A DNA stretch of 42,791 nt from Clostridiaceae bacterium AF10-41. GTDB lineage: Bacteria; Bacillota; Clostridia; Clostridiales; Clostridiaceae. Under the pieces are notes generated by a model. It worked only from the letters and a program-made list of their open reading frames with translations, had not been told where the DNA came from and did no database searches. The position numbers and the translations under genes are program-made. The DNA lies in assembly GCA_027686065.1 (NCBI GenBank), contig JAQCTH010000031.1, positions 1 to 42,791 on the forward strand, in the 5' to 3' direction. Positions 30,942 through 38,938 of this stretch are shown piece by piece (within the stretch, counting starts at the first letter, position 1; every line of letters begins with the position of its first letter).

Positions 30942-30969
30942 TTGACATATTATAGACTATGTGTATTAT
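30942..30969 (+). promoter_or_regulatory. Promoter of the Cys/His-rich protein gene
   Basis: TTGACA (30942-30947) and TATTAT (30964-30969) are separated by 16 bases on the plus strand. A start near 30976 excludes the upstream ATG at 30959 and supports the start at 31001. Confidence 0.75.
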
Positions 30970-31000
30970 AAAAATAAATCTTAATGGAGATGAATTATCT

Positions 31001-31363
31001 ATGTCATGTAATTCAAATAATAGATTCTATAATAACTACACTGATTATGATAAAGAATCTTATGATAAATGTCGTAAAAAACAAGAAAATAATCAACATG
31101 ATAAATGCTATAAAGACAATGATGATCATAATAAGCATGATTGCAAACCCCATGATAAGTGCTGCAAAAAGCAAGAAAATAATCACGACAATAAATGTAA
31201 TAACAAGAAGCCTTCTTCTTGTTATATATGCTGTATATGTTGTGAAAAAGTCCATGATGATAAGTGCGATAAGAAATCTAATAAGCATGACCATGACGAT
31301 TGTTATGAAGATTACTTTAATTGGTGTAAACACAATCACGAAAACTCTAGAGAATGTGAATAA
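31001..31363 (+). CDS. Cys/His-rich small protein with internal repeats
   Basis: The 120-residue protein has 16 Cys and 10 His and is rich in Asp, Asn and Lys, with little hydrophobic content. Repeats include HDKC, DDKC and the longer pair DKCRKKQENNQHDKC / DKCCKKQENNHDNKC (residues 22-36 and 52-66). A SSCYICCICCEK cluster lies at about 72-83. This looks like a metal-binding or heavily cross-linked protein; I do not recognise a family, although clostridial spore-surface proteins can be similar in composition. GGAG (30986-30989) is 11 bases before this ATG. It is followed by a strong terminator and appears monocistronic. Confidence 0.65.
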   Translation: MSCNSNNRFYNNYTDYDKESYDKCRKKQENNQHDKCYKDNDDHNKHDCKPHDKCCKKQENNHDNKCNNKKPSSCYICCICCEKVHDDKCDKKSNKHDHDDCYEDYFNWCKHNHENSRECE

Positions 31364-31400
31364 AATAGTTATCCTATAATTATTTTATTAAGAATTTACA

Positions 31401-31450
31401 GGCTGTATCTAAATTACTTTATTATAAAATAATTTAGATACAGCCTTTTT
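31401..31450. terminator. Strong terminator between the Cys/His-rich gene and amtB
   Basis: A 16-bp stem (31401-31416 with 31430-31445) is followed by five T on the plus strand. It serves the plus-strand gene and may also end the convergent amtB unit. Confidence 0.85.
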
Positions 31451-31506
31451 ACCTTTTATATACTTTATATATTTTTATTTAAATATATAAATTTTCTAAG
31501 ATGTTA

Positions 31507-33252
31507 CTATTCTTCATCTTGTAATGCATCATATCCATGTTCATTAGTACGAATTTTAATTACATCTTCTACATCATATATGAATATTTTTCCGTCACCA
31601 ATATTACCTGTATAAAGTACCTTTTTAACTGTGTCAACTAAAGTTTCAATTGGAATCTTACATATTACAACATCAACTTTAACTTTAGGAAGTAATCTTG
31701 TATCCATAGGTATTCCTCTGAAATAAGTTGGATTTCCTTTTTGCATTCCATGTCCAAGAACATTTGTAACTGTAAGTCCCGTTACCCCAAGGTCCTCAAG
31801 AGCATCATGAAGTTCTGAAAACTTATTTTGATTCATAACAATAGTAACTTTTGTCATTTTTTCACCTAAATGTTCTTTATGAACAACAGGAATTGCTTCC
31901 TCTTGTGAAACAGGATTGCTAGCTACAAATGTTTCTATAGAGCCTAGCTTCACACCTTCCATGCTGTTTACTAATTCTGTTGAAGTAGTAACTGAAGCGA
32001 AATCAGGATAAGCTATATTTCCATGCTCACCAATATCAAGACCTACTATTTCTTCCTCAGAAGATACACGAATTCCAAGTGTCTTTTTAATTAAATACCA
32101 AACAAGTAAAGATGAAGCAAATACAAATGCACCTACTGCAACTATTCCTATAATTTGAACTCCTAGTAATTTAAATCCACCACCATAGAATAGACCATTT
32201 TGGCTAGACAAACTTGTGATTCCTTCTTTTGAGAATAAACCAACACAGATTGTCCCAAAAACCCCACATGCAAGATGTACTGCTGTTGCACCTACAGGAT
32301 CATCAACTTTTACCTTGTCAAAAAACATTACCGCAAATACAACTAAAACTCCAGCAATACCTCCAATTAATAAAGATGCTCCAATTCCTACATATGCACA
32401 GCTACCTGTAATTCCTACTAATCCTGCAAGACATCCATTAACAGTCATACCCAAATCAGGTTTTCCTATTACAATCCAAGAGGTGATAGTAGATGTTAAT
32501 ACAGCTGCAATTGCTGCAGTATTAGTTGTCATCAATATATGCATTACATCATCAGGGTTTTGAAAACTCATAGTAGATCCTGGATTAAATCCAAACCACC
32601 CTAGCCAAAGTATAAATAACCCAATAACTGCTAACGACATATTGTGACCTGGAATAGCTTTTACCTTTCCATCTTTACCATATTTCCCAATACGAGGACC
32701 AAGAATAAGTGCACCAGCAAGAGCTGCCCAACCACCAACAGAATGGACAACTGTGTCACCTGCAAAATCCATAAAGCCTATATTTGCAAGCCAGCCGCCA
32801 CCCCATATCCAATGACCTACAATTGGATATATAACAAGTGTAAGCACAAATGAAAAAATAATGAATGACATATATTTAACACGTTCAGCAACAGCCCCAG
32901 ACACTATAGTTGCTGCAGTGCCGCAAAAAACTAATTGAAAGAAAAACTTTCCCCAAAAAGGAACATTTGATGTTAATGTTTCATTGTAAAAAGATAAATC
33001 AGAATTACCTAGAATAAATAAATTTTGAGTTCCTACAAAAGGATTGTCTCCACCAAACATAAGTCCCCATCCAAGCAACATAAATCCTAATGACGAAACT
33101 GCAAATACAATAAAGTTTTTTGATAAGATATTAACTGTGTTCTTTGATCTTGCAAATCCTGCTTCAACAGCTGCAAAACCTAAATTCATAAAAAATACTA
33201 AAATACCTGCAAGAAATACCCAAATAGTATCAATTATCATTGTAGTCTCCAT
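31507..33252 (-). CDS. amtB: Ammonium transporter fused to a PII signal protein
   Basis: The 581-residue protein joins an AmtB-type ammonium transporter (residues about 1-410, eleven helices, with AGAVAERVKYMSF and the VVHSVGGWAALAGALILGPR block) to a linker and then a complete PII (GlnK-like) domain from about residue 466 (MTKVTIVMNQNKFSELHDAL). The PII T-loop has GHGMQKGNPTYFRGIP. In most bacteria GlnK is a separate protein that plugs AmtB when nitrogen is sufficient; here sensor and channel are covalently linked. The gene has its own promoter and a leader hairpin. AAGGGGG precedes the ATG. Confidence 0.92.
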   Translation of the reverse strand: METTMIIDTIWVFLAGILVFFMNLGFAAVEAGFARSKNTVNILSKNFIVFAVSSLGFMLLGWGLMFGGDNPFVGTQNLFILGNSDLSFYNETLTSNVPFWGKFFFQLVFCGTAATIVSGAVAERVKYMSFIIFSFVLTLVIYPIVGHWIWGGGWLANIGFMDFAGDTVVHSVGGWAALAGALILGPRIGKYGKDGKVKAIPGHNMSLAVIGLFILWLGWFGFNPGSTMSFQNPDDVMHILMTTNTAAIAAVLTSTITSWIVIGKPDLGMTVNGCLAGLVGITGSCAYVGIGASLLIGGIAGVLVVFAVMFFDKVKVDDPVGATAVHLACGVFGTICVGLFSKEGITSLSSQNGLFYGGGFKLLGVQIIGIVAVGAFVFASSLLVWYLIKKTLGIRVSSEEEIVGLDIGEHGNIAYPDFASVTTSTELVNSMEGVKLGSIETFVASNPVSQEEAIPVVHKEHLGEKMTKVTIVMNQNKFSELHDALEDLGVTGLTVTNVLGHGMQKGNPTYFRGIPMDTRLLPKVKVDVVICKIPIETLVDTVKKVLYTGNIGDGKIFIYDVEDVIKIRTNEHGYDALQDEE

Positions 33253-33273
33253 AATATATTCCCCCTTTTCTAA

Positions 33274-33320
33274 ATAAAAAGAGAGCAGAGACGTTCTTTT
33301 TTAAGAACGTCTCTGCTCTC
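33274..33320 (-). terminator. 18-bp perfect terminator hairpin in the amtB leader
   Basis: Eighteen bases (33281-33298) pair perfectly with 33303-33320 around four bases, and the minus strand continues with five T. It lies between the amtB promoter (33338-33366) and the ATG, beginning within about 15 bases of the expected transcription start. The unit could therefore be attenuated by default. Confidence 0.7.
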
Positions 33321-33337
33321 TTTTTTTTAATATCGTT

Positions 33338-33366
33338 ATGATATCATATCAAATAATGCTTGTCAA
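33338..33366 (-). promoter_or_regulatory. Consensus promoter of amtB
   Basis: TTGACA (33361-33366) and TATCAT (33338-33343) are separated by 17 bases on the minus strand. Confidence 0.75.
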
Positions 33367-33475
33367 TATTTAACTTTTAAATTTTATTTTTATTTACTAC
33401 TTATAGCTAATTATTTATTTCTAAGATTTACTTTAAGAACCTAATCTAACTATTTTTATATTAAATCTTTTCCTA

Positions 33476-34321
33476 CTATCTATTTTTATGCGTAACTGGA
33501 ACTTGTATTTTGTATTTAAGGGATTTATTTCGTTTTTTATTATATGGGGTATATAATATAACTTCACAAAGATATTCACCGGCTATTTCATAACCTGATT
33601 TTTCAATTTCAGAATATATTTGTTTTGCATATTGATATTCTTGTATTGTATCATCTGAATAAATTGTTATGTACATATTTTCAGGTAAAACTCTCTGAGA
33701 TTTACTTGTTGGATAATCTTCATCTACAAATATAAATACTTTGTTTGATTTTAGTTTTTGTTCTATGAAATCATCCCTTTCAATAAGCGTTCCTGCATTA
33801 AAAAAGTATGAAAGGGGTAATCCATTTTTAATCATATAACTTTTAAATTCTCTTAGCATTTCCTCATATCCTGAATATCCCTTTTCAAAAAAATCAATAT
33901 CTGAAGTGAAGGTATCTATTTTTCTTTCAGGTAAATACTCATATACTATCTTTCCTATAGGTGGAATAGAATTTAGACGACTTAGATTTGATGTAAACCT
34001 CCTTATAGTACATAAACTTCTTGTAAGCTGCTTAATTTCTTTGCTTAGCTTTTTATCTTGCTCCATAAGAGACTTATAAAGATCTTCTTGTGATGATTGT
34101 GTAAGCTGTTTATGAATTTGTTCTAAGGTCATTCCACATATCTTCATTGTATGAATTAAGTCTAATTCATCACTTTGAGCTATATGGTAATAGCGATAAC
34201 CATTTTGTGGGTCTTGATACTCTGGCTTTAGCAATCCCTTTTTATCATAAAGACGTAGTGTTTGAGTTGATACATGGTTCAATTCTGCCATTTGTCCTAT
34301 TGTTAAATAATTCTCACTCAT
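33476..34321 (-). CDS. MerR family regulator with GyrI-like effector domain
   Basis: The 281-residue protein has a MerR winged-helix domain (LTIGQMAELNHVSTQTLRLYDKKGLLKPEYQDPQNGYRYY), a long linking helix (about 85-125) and a C-terminal effector-binding domain of the BmrR/GyrI type. Ligand unknown. It is divergent from the dehydrogenase-like gene at 34537. The shared region has a perfect 16-base palindrome before this gene and a 19-bp-spacer promoter facing the other. AGGAG lies seven bases before the ATG. Confidence 0.9.
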   Translation of the reverse strand: MSENYLTIGQMAELNHVSTQTLRLYDKKGLLKPEYQDPQNGYRYYHIAQSDELDLIHTMKICGMTLEQIHKQLTQSSQEDLYKSLMEQDKKLSKEIKQLTRSLCTIRRFTSNLSRLNSIPPIGKIVYEYLPERKIDTFTSDIDFFEKGYSGYEEMLREFKSYMIKNGLPLSYFFNAGTLIERDDFIEQKLKSNKVFIFVDEDYPTSKSQRVLPENMYITIYSDDTIQEYQYAKQIYSEIEKSGYEIAGEYLCEVILYTPYNKKRNKSLKYKIQVPVTHKNR

Positions 34322-34336
34322 ATATACACTCCTACC

Positions 34337-34352
34337 TTATACTATAGTATAA
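34337..34352. promoter_or_regulatory. 16-base palindrome upstream of the MerR gene
   Basis: TTATACTATAGTATAA is an exact palindrome ending 16 bases before the MerR start. It probably overlaps the -10 region of the MerR gene and may serve autoregulation. It shares its TTATAC half-site with the dyad in the divergent promoter. Confidence 0.5.
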
Positions 34353-34462
34353 TCTTTCCAAATTAATATACTTATATTATAAGACATAAAGAATTAAATC
34401 ATCAAGCTATTAACTCTTATATATATGTTAATTTCTAGAATGTAAAAAATTTAACAATTTAT

Positions 34463-34493
34463 TTGACTTTATACTTACTATAAGCTTTATAAT
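34463..34493 (+). promoter_or_regulatory. MerR-type promoter of the dehydrogenase-like gene
   Basis: TTGACT (34463-34468) and TATAAT (34488-34493) are separated by 19 bases, the long spacer that MerR activators untwist. The spacer contains the dyad TTATACTTACTATAA (34469-34483). Confidence 0.65.
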
Positions 34494-34536
34494 GAAATCA
34501 GAAAATTCAATTTTTTAATATTAGGAGGTAACTTTA

Positions 34537-35619
34537 ATGGAAAATAAAGTCAAAGTAGTACAATATGGCTGTGGAAAAATGAGTTTATATCTTATGAGGT
34601 ACGTATTAGAACATGGTGGAGAGCTTGTTGGTGCCTTAGATTTAAATCCAAAAGTAATTGGAAAAGATATTGGTGAACTATTGGGTATTAAGCCACTAGG
34701 TGTAAATGTAAGTAGTGTTGAAGAAGCTGATAAATTGTTAAAGGAAACACAACCTGATGTTTGCGTTATCGCTACAAGATCAACTATGGAAGATTTAAAA
34801 CCTGCATTTACAGTTTGTGCTGAAAATGGTGTAAATGCCATCAGTACCTGCGAAGAAGCCTTATATCCTTGGAACTCATCTTATGATATTACAAAAGAAT
34901 TAGATGAACTTGCAAAGAAAAACGGTTGTACATTATGCGGAAGTGGATATCCTGATATGTATTGGGGAAGCTTGATTACAACTTTAGCAGGATCAATGCA
35001 TAAAATCACTAAAATAAGAGGCGTTAGTAGTTATAATGTAGAGGATTATGGAATTGCTCTTGCAGAAGGTCATGGAGCTGGTCTTTCTATTGAAAAGTTT
35101 GAAAAAGAAATTGGTAACTATAATGGATTAAATCATGAAGAAACTGCACAAGCAATTAAGGATGGTAAAGTTGTTCCTTCTTATATGTGGAACCAAAATG
35201 GATGGTTATGTAGTCAGTTAGGCTTAACTATAAAATCACAAACTCAAAAATGTATTCCTATGACACATAAAGAAGACTTGTATTCTTCAACATTAAATAT
35301 GACTGTTAAAGCTGGAGATGCAACTGGAATGTCAGCTATTGTTACAACTGAAACTGAAGAAGGAATAACTTTAGAAACTCAATGTCAAGGTTATGTTTAT
35401 GGTCCTGATGATTTTGATAAAAATGATTGGACATTTGAAGGGGAACCTGAAACATCAATTAAAGTTGATAGACCTGCAACGGTTGAATTAACATGTGCTA
35501 CTCTTGTTAATAGAATTCCTATGTTAATTGATGCTGAAGCTGGATATATTACTACTGAAAAGCTTCCTGTAAATCATTATCTTGTTAAACCAATGCATAA
35601 ATATGTTAAAAGCAAATAA
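34537..35619 (+). CDS. 2,4-diaminopentanoate dehydrogenase-like NAD(P) oxidoreductase
   Basis: The 360-residue protein begins with a dihydrodipicolinate-reductase-type Rossmann fold (VVQYGCGKMSLYLM) and continues with a family-typical middle (NAISTCEEALYPWNSSYDITKEL; CGSGYPDMYWGSL). The nearest named relative I know is 2,4-diaminopentanoate dehydrogenase of ornithine fermentation, but no other genes of that pathway are adjacent, so the substrate here may differ. AGGAGG precedes the ATG. It is divergent from, and probably activated by, the MerR gene. Confidence 0.7.
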   Translation: MENKVKVVQYGCGKMSLYLMRYVLEHGGELVGALDLNPKVIGKDIGELLGIKPLGVNVSSVEEADKLLKETQPDVCVIATRSTMEDLKPAFTVCAENGVNAISTCEEALYPWNSSYDITKELDELAKKNGCTLCGSGYPDMYWGSLITTLAGSMHKITKIRGVSSYNVEDYGIALAEGHGAGLSIEKFEKEIGNYNGLNHEETAQAIKDGKVVPSYMWNQNGWLCSQLGLTIKSQTQKCIPMTHKEDLYSSTLNMTVKAGDATGMSAIVTTETEEGITLETQCQGYVYGPDDFDKNDWTFEGEPETSIKVDRPATVELTCATLVNRIPMLIDAEAGYITTEKLPVNHYLVKPMHKYVKSK

Positions 35620-36009
35620 TTAACATTTATTTTGTAATAGTTTAAAATTGAAAATTAACATAATGATATGTATTAACTCTCCGATTTTTGTATAATTTCG
35701 AATACAATTCTAAATTTAAGATATCTAATATGACTAAATTTTTATAACTCGCTATGCTCAAACAATAAAAATTCTTAACGTCATCTTAGCTATCTTAAAT
35801 AAGAATTGTAGTTTCTTATTATAATAAAATCTTCAATGTTAATACATATCATTAATGAGTCTAATCCTTCAATGTAACAATTTAAATAAGAAAATATAAT
35901 ATATAAAAGTACTTATATTGGTGATTTAATACAATTATTTATTTTCTATTGACTAATTAATTGGTAATATATTTAAATTGTTACTAAATCCCAGTTGGTA
36001 AATTTGGAT
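35620..36009. other. Intergenic region holding a MITE-like palindrome
   Basis: The region between the dehydrogenase-like gene and the GNAT gene carries the 194-bp near-palindrome at 35661-35854 and otherwise AT-rich sequence. No ORF is supported. Confidence 0.6.
35661..35854. mobile_element. MITE-like 194-bp imperfect palindrome
   Basis: Terminal inverted repeats of 17 bases begin TAATGATATGTATTAAC and end GTTAATACATATCATTA. The inner parts also pair, for example TACAATTCT near 35703 with AGAATTGTA near 35802, and ATTTAAGATA with TATCTTAAAT. Nearly the whole element can fold into one long hairpin with a centre near CTCGCTATGCTCAAACA. It encodes no protein. This fits a MITE or a structured RNA locus. 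Target duplications are not clear. Confidence 0.6.
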
Positions 36010-36468
36010 TTATATAATAGACATAATATAAATTTGACAAGGATTCAATTCATCCCAAAGCAGAGGAAAACATTCAAATTCTTTAAACCCAAGACTTTTG
36101 TAGAATTTATTTGTTCTATCGTAATCCTCATATAGTCCTTCTTTTACTGTTTTAACTTGCATATATAAATATCCTTTTTCTTTAGCATAATCATAACAAG
36201 CCTTAAATAAATCATGTCCTATTTTCTTTCTATGAAATTCCTTTAATACTCCCATAACGTAAACTTCAACTGTATATGGGCTTGTTTTATTTAATGCTAT
36301 AAAGCCTCTTGTTTGTCCAGATTCTATATTAGCCCAAAAAAGCATTTCTTTGCTAGAATTTATCAGCTTATTTGTATTTTCTTGTACAGCAAACCAATCC
36401 TTTAAACTATTTAATATTTCTTTTGCTATTTCTTCTTTTTCATTTTTATTATCAATAAAAAATACCAT
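36010..36468 (-). CDS. GNAT family N-acetyltransferase
   Basis: The 152-residue protein has acetyltransferase motif A EFHRKKIGHDLFKACYDYAKEKGY and a late TNKFYKSLGFKEFE, the GNAT pattern. Substrate unknown. I start at ATG 36468, which has GAGGTG six bases upstream; the earlier GTG (36477) lies inside that RBS. It is alone on the minus strand and divergent from the second MerR operon. Confidence 0.87.
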   Translation of the reverse strand: MVFFIDNKNEKEEIAKEILNSLKDWFAVQENTNKLINSSKEMLFWANIESGQTRGFIALNKTSPYTVEVYVMGVLKEFHRKKIGHDLFKACYDYAKEKGYLYMQVKTVKEGLYEDYDRTNKFYKSLGFKEFECFPLLWDELNPCQIYIMSII

Positions 36469-36657
36469 ATCTATCACCTCTTTTAAATTTTTATTAATGA
36501 AGTAATTTAATAATCAATATAAATCTCAATATATTACAATTGTTCAATAATATATATTCTTATTATATACATATTTAGTTCATAAATCCATAAATAACTA
36601 TAATAACCAATTTTGTTTTATTCAATATTATTCGTATAGTACAAGTCCTTTATGTCA

Positions 36658-36688
36658 TTGACTTTTCCCTTAGGATAAGGTGTAAGAT
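36658..36688 (+). promoter_or_regulatory. MerR-type promoter and operator of the second MerR operon
   Basis: TTGACT (36658-36663) and TAAGAT (36683-36688) have a 19-base spacer holding the exact dyad CCTTA-GGA-TAAGG (36668-36680). This is the classic arrangement for a MerR activator that also controls its own gene. Confidence 0.75.
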
Positions 36689-36728
36689 AAGGATATAAAG
36701 ATTTAACGAACTGAAAGGAGAATACTAT

Positions 36729-37559
36729 ATGTTATCCATTGGAGATTTTTCGAATATATGTAAGGTATCAACAAAAACCCTTCGTTATTATGCTGAAATA
36801 GGATTAATACTTCCTGAAGAAATTAATACTGAAAATGGTTATAGGTATTATTCTATTAATCAATTACAAACTATGCTATTAATTAAACGTTTAAAAACAT
36901 ATAATTTTTCTTTAGAAGAAATCAAAACAATCCTTCACTCAAAAGATCTGGAAGAAGAAAAGCTTTATATGTCCCTTATTAGTAAGAAAAAGGAAATTGA
37001 AAAGCAAGTTAAAGAATTGAAAAGCACATTAGATCAATTAAATACTGATATATCTAATTTAAGACAAGGAAAATCCATCATGTCATATCTAAAAGATATT
37101 AATATTAACCTTGTAGAAGTACCACAAATGAATCTTTTATATATTAGAAAAATGGTTCAAGAGCATGAATTTCCCGAGGAATATAATAATTGTTTTGGTA
37201 AATTATTAAATAAAATTCAAGATGATAAATTAACTATAGCAAATCCGCCAATGGTACTCTTTCACAGCTCTGAATATAGCCCCTTTGGCTTAGATACTGA
37301 ATTTGCTATCCCAATAAAGGAGTATGCTAAAGGCACAAGAGATTTTACCCCAGGTTTGTGCATAAAAACAGTTGTATATGCTTCTTATTCTGATCTATCC
37401 TCTGTTTACACTAAGCAAATTCAATGGGCAGAAAAAGAAGGCTATGAATGCGTAAGTGCGCTTTTTGAAGTATATGTAAATGATCCTACTGAAGTTAAAA
37501 ATGAAAGCGAATTAATAACTGAGGTTTATTATCCTATTAAAAAGAAGATTCAATTTTAA
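36729..37559 (+). CDS. MerR family regulator with GyrI-like effector domain
   Basis: The 276-residue protein has a MerR DNA-binding head (LSIGDFSNICKVSTKTLRYYAEIGLILPEEINTENGYRYY), a coiled-coil linker (about 80-115, KKKEIEKQVKELKSTLDQL) and a C-terminal effector-binding domain. It is the first gene of an operon with a serine hydrolase that starts 13 bases later. AAAGGAG precedes the ATG. It likely senses a small molecule and activates its own promoter (36658-36688). It is paralogous in layout to the MerR protein at 33476. Confidence 0.9.
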   Translation: MLSIGDFSNICKVSTKTLRYYAEIGLILPEEINTENGYRYYSINQLQTMLLIKRLKTYNFSLEEIKTILHSKDLEEEKLYMSLISKKKEIEKQVKELKSTLDQLNTDISNLRQGKSIMSYLKDININLVEVPQMNLLYIRKMVQEHEFPEEYNNCFGKLLNKIQDDKLTIANPPMVLFHSSEYSPFGLDTEFAIPIKEYAKGTRDFTPGLCIKTVVYASYSDLSSVYTKQIQWAEKEGYECVSALFEVYVNDPTEVKNESELITEVYYPIKKKIQF

Positions 37560-37572
37560 AGGAGAGAGTTAT

Positions 37573-38559
37573 ATGAATGAAGAAAAAATATTGGAGTTAG
37601 AAAAAATAATAAATAAGGACTATAAGAACATTGCAGGGCTGATTGTATTAAAGGATGGTAAGCCTCTATATGAAAATTACTTCAATGGTTGTACTGCTAA
37701 TAGCAAACTTCATATTTATTCAGTAACAAAGAGCATTATTTCTATATTGATTGGAATTGCGATAGATAAAGGTCACATAAAAAGCTTAGATACCAAGGTA
37801 TTAGATTTTTTCCCAGATTATATAGTTAAAAAAAGAGAAAAAGTAATACAAAAGATTACTCTTAAGGATTTACTTACAATGACAGCTCCATATAAATATA
37901 GGTTTAATCCTTATATTAAGTATTTTACCAGTGATGATTTTGTAAAATTCAGCCTTGATTTATTAGGTGGAAAAGATGATATTGGTAAGTTTAGATATGC
38001 TCCACTTATAGGTCCAGATATTTTCTCTGGCATTCTTGTAAAAGCAACTGGTAAACCTCTTCTTGATTTTGCAAAAGAAAATTTATTTGACCCACTAGGA
38101 ATTACAGTTACTGATAACATAACTTTTAATAGTAAGGACGAACAACTAGATTTTAATAAATCTACAAATATTAGTGGTTGGGTTGCTGATCCTAAAGGTA
38201 TAAATACAGGAGGATGGGGTCTTACCCTATCTGCTAATGATATGGCAAAAATAGGTCAATTATATTTAAATGATGGAATATGGCATGAAAAGCAAATTGT
38301 ATCAAAATCTTGGATAGAGGAAAGTACAAAGGAACACAGTAGATGGGACAAACTTAATATTCCATATGGATATTTATGGTGGATTAGTGATGATAATAAT
38401 CATGGATATTCAGCTATGGGAGATGGAGGAAATACTATCTTTGTTAATAAAGATAAAAAAATGGTTATTTCCATTGCTTCTCTTTTCATACCTCGTGCTA
38501 AGGATAGAATTGAATTTATTAAAAAATATATTAATCCAATTTTTGAGGATCTTGTATAG
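37573..38559 (+). CDS. Serine hydrolase, beta-lactamase class C / esterase-like
   Basis: The 328-residue protein has the S-x-x-K active site as SVTK (Ser50, Lys53) and further matches such as WGLTLSANDMAKIGQL and AMGDGGNTIFVN. This is the fold of class C beta-lactamases, DD-peptidases and related esterases. No signal peptide is present, so it should act in the cytoplasm and is more likely an esterase or amidase than a secreted beta-lactamase. AAAGGAGAG precedes the ATG. It shares an operon with a MerR regulator that may sense its substrate. Confidence 0.82.
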   Translation: MNEEKILELEKIINKDYKNIAGLIVLKDGKPLYENYFNGCTANSKLHIYSVTKSIISILIGIAIDKGHIKSLDTKVLDFFPDYIVKKREKVIQKITLKDLLTMTAPYKYRFNPYIKYFTSDDFVKFSLDLLGGKDDIGKFRYAPLIGPDIFSGILVKATGKPLLDFAKENLFDPLGITVTDNITFNSKDEQLDFNKSTNISGWVADPKGINTGGWGLTLSANDMAKIGQLYLNDGIWHEKQIVSKSWIEESTKEHSRWDKLNIPYGYLWWISDDNNHGYSAMGDGGNTIFVNKDKKMVISIASLFIPRAKDRIEFIKKYINPIFEDLV

Positions 38560-38650
38560 CTAAATAAATTCTATTCTTTACACCTTATTATTCAAAGTGA
38601 TTTTACTAACTACTTTTCTGTGATAAAATTTATAAATGATTATATAAAAC

Positions 38651-38699
38651 AAGCCTACCTTACAAGTTATTAATTAAAATAACATTGTAAAATAGGCTT
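38651..38699 (-). terminator. Terminator after the guaA-like fragment
   Basis: AAGCCTA (38651-38657) and TAGGCTT (38693-38699) with further inner pairing (TTACAA / TTGTAA; TTATT / AATAA) form a long hairpin. It lies 20 bases past the stop of the fragment on the minus strand and can also serve the plus-strand serine hydrolase gene. Confidence 0.7.
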
Positions 38700-38718
38700 T
38701 TAAATTTGAAATTATATT

Positions 38719-38766
38719 TTATTCAAGTTCAATAGTTGCTGGTGGCTTTCCTGTGCAATCGTACAT
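38719..38766 (-). pseudogene. guaA: 3' end fragment of a GMP synthase gene
   Basis: On the minus strand the last 15 codons before TAA (38719-38721) read MYDCTGKPPATIELE. The tail of GMP synthase (GuaA) is conserved as YDxxxKPPATIEWE, so this closely matches a GuaA C-terminus. Upstream the frame holds unrelated sequence and a TAG about 50 codons before the end. A terminator follows the stop, as for a native gene end. The 3' end of guaA is a known integration hot spot for genomic islands, so this may be the remnant left on the chromosome side of an element. Confidence 0.6.
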
Positions 38767-38938
38767 AGTTTGTACCAACTTCTCCACTCCCCTTAACCCT
38801 TGAATTTGCAGTAGGTTAGCAGTATGGTGGTTTGTATGTATGTGCTGTAGTAGGTTTTGATTACCTTGTAACTACTATAAGCTTATCATAATATTAAATT
38901 GATGTAAATCTATAAACTAACGGAATACAACTACAAAC

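Larger units (their letters stand above)
38560..38938. other. Region containing a guaA-like 3' fragment and its terminator
   Basis: It holds the terminator hairpin (38651-38699), the GuaA-like C-terminal fragment (38719-38766) and no other credible gene. A GC-richer stretch (38780-38860) has short repeats such as GTATGTATGT. Confidence 0.6.

Noticed and set aside
31013..31339. Antisense ORF over the Cys/His-rich gene
   Set aside because: Runs of Ile, Phe and Val arise as the complement of the repeated Asp, His and Asn codons; no RBS.
30984..31379. Overlapping plus-strand frame of 131 residues rich in Ile and Met, shifted against the Cys/His-rich gene
   Set aside because: It is the shadow of AAT/GAT-rich codons of the Cys/His frame; its composition is unnatural (Ile/Met runs) and the Cys/His frame shows internal repeats at protein level. 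It does have an equally placed start, so the choice is not certain.
33274..33320. ANTAR-type dual-hairpin antitermination site at amtB
   Set aside because: Only one hairpin is present and its loop does not fit the ANTAR hexaloop pattern.
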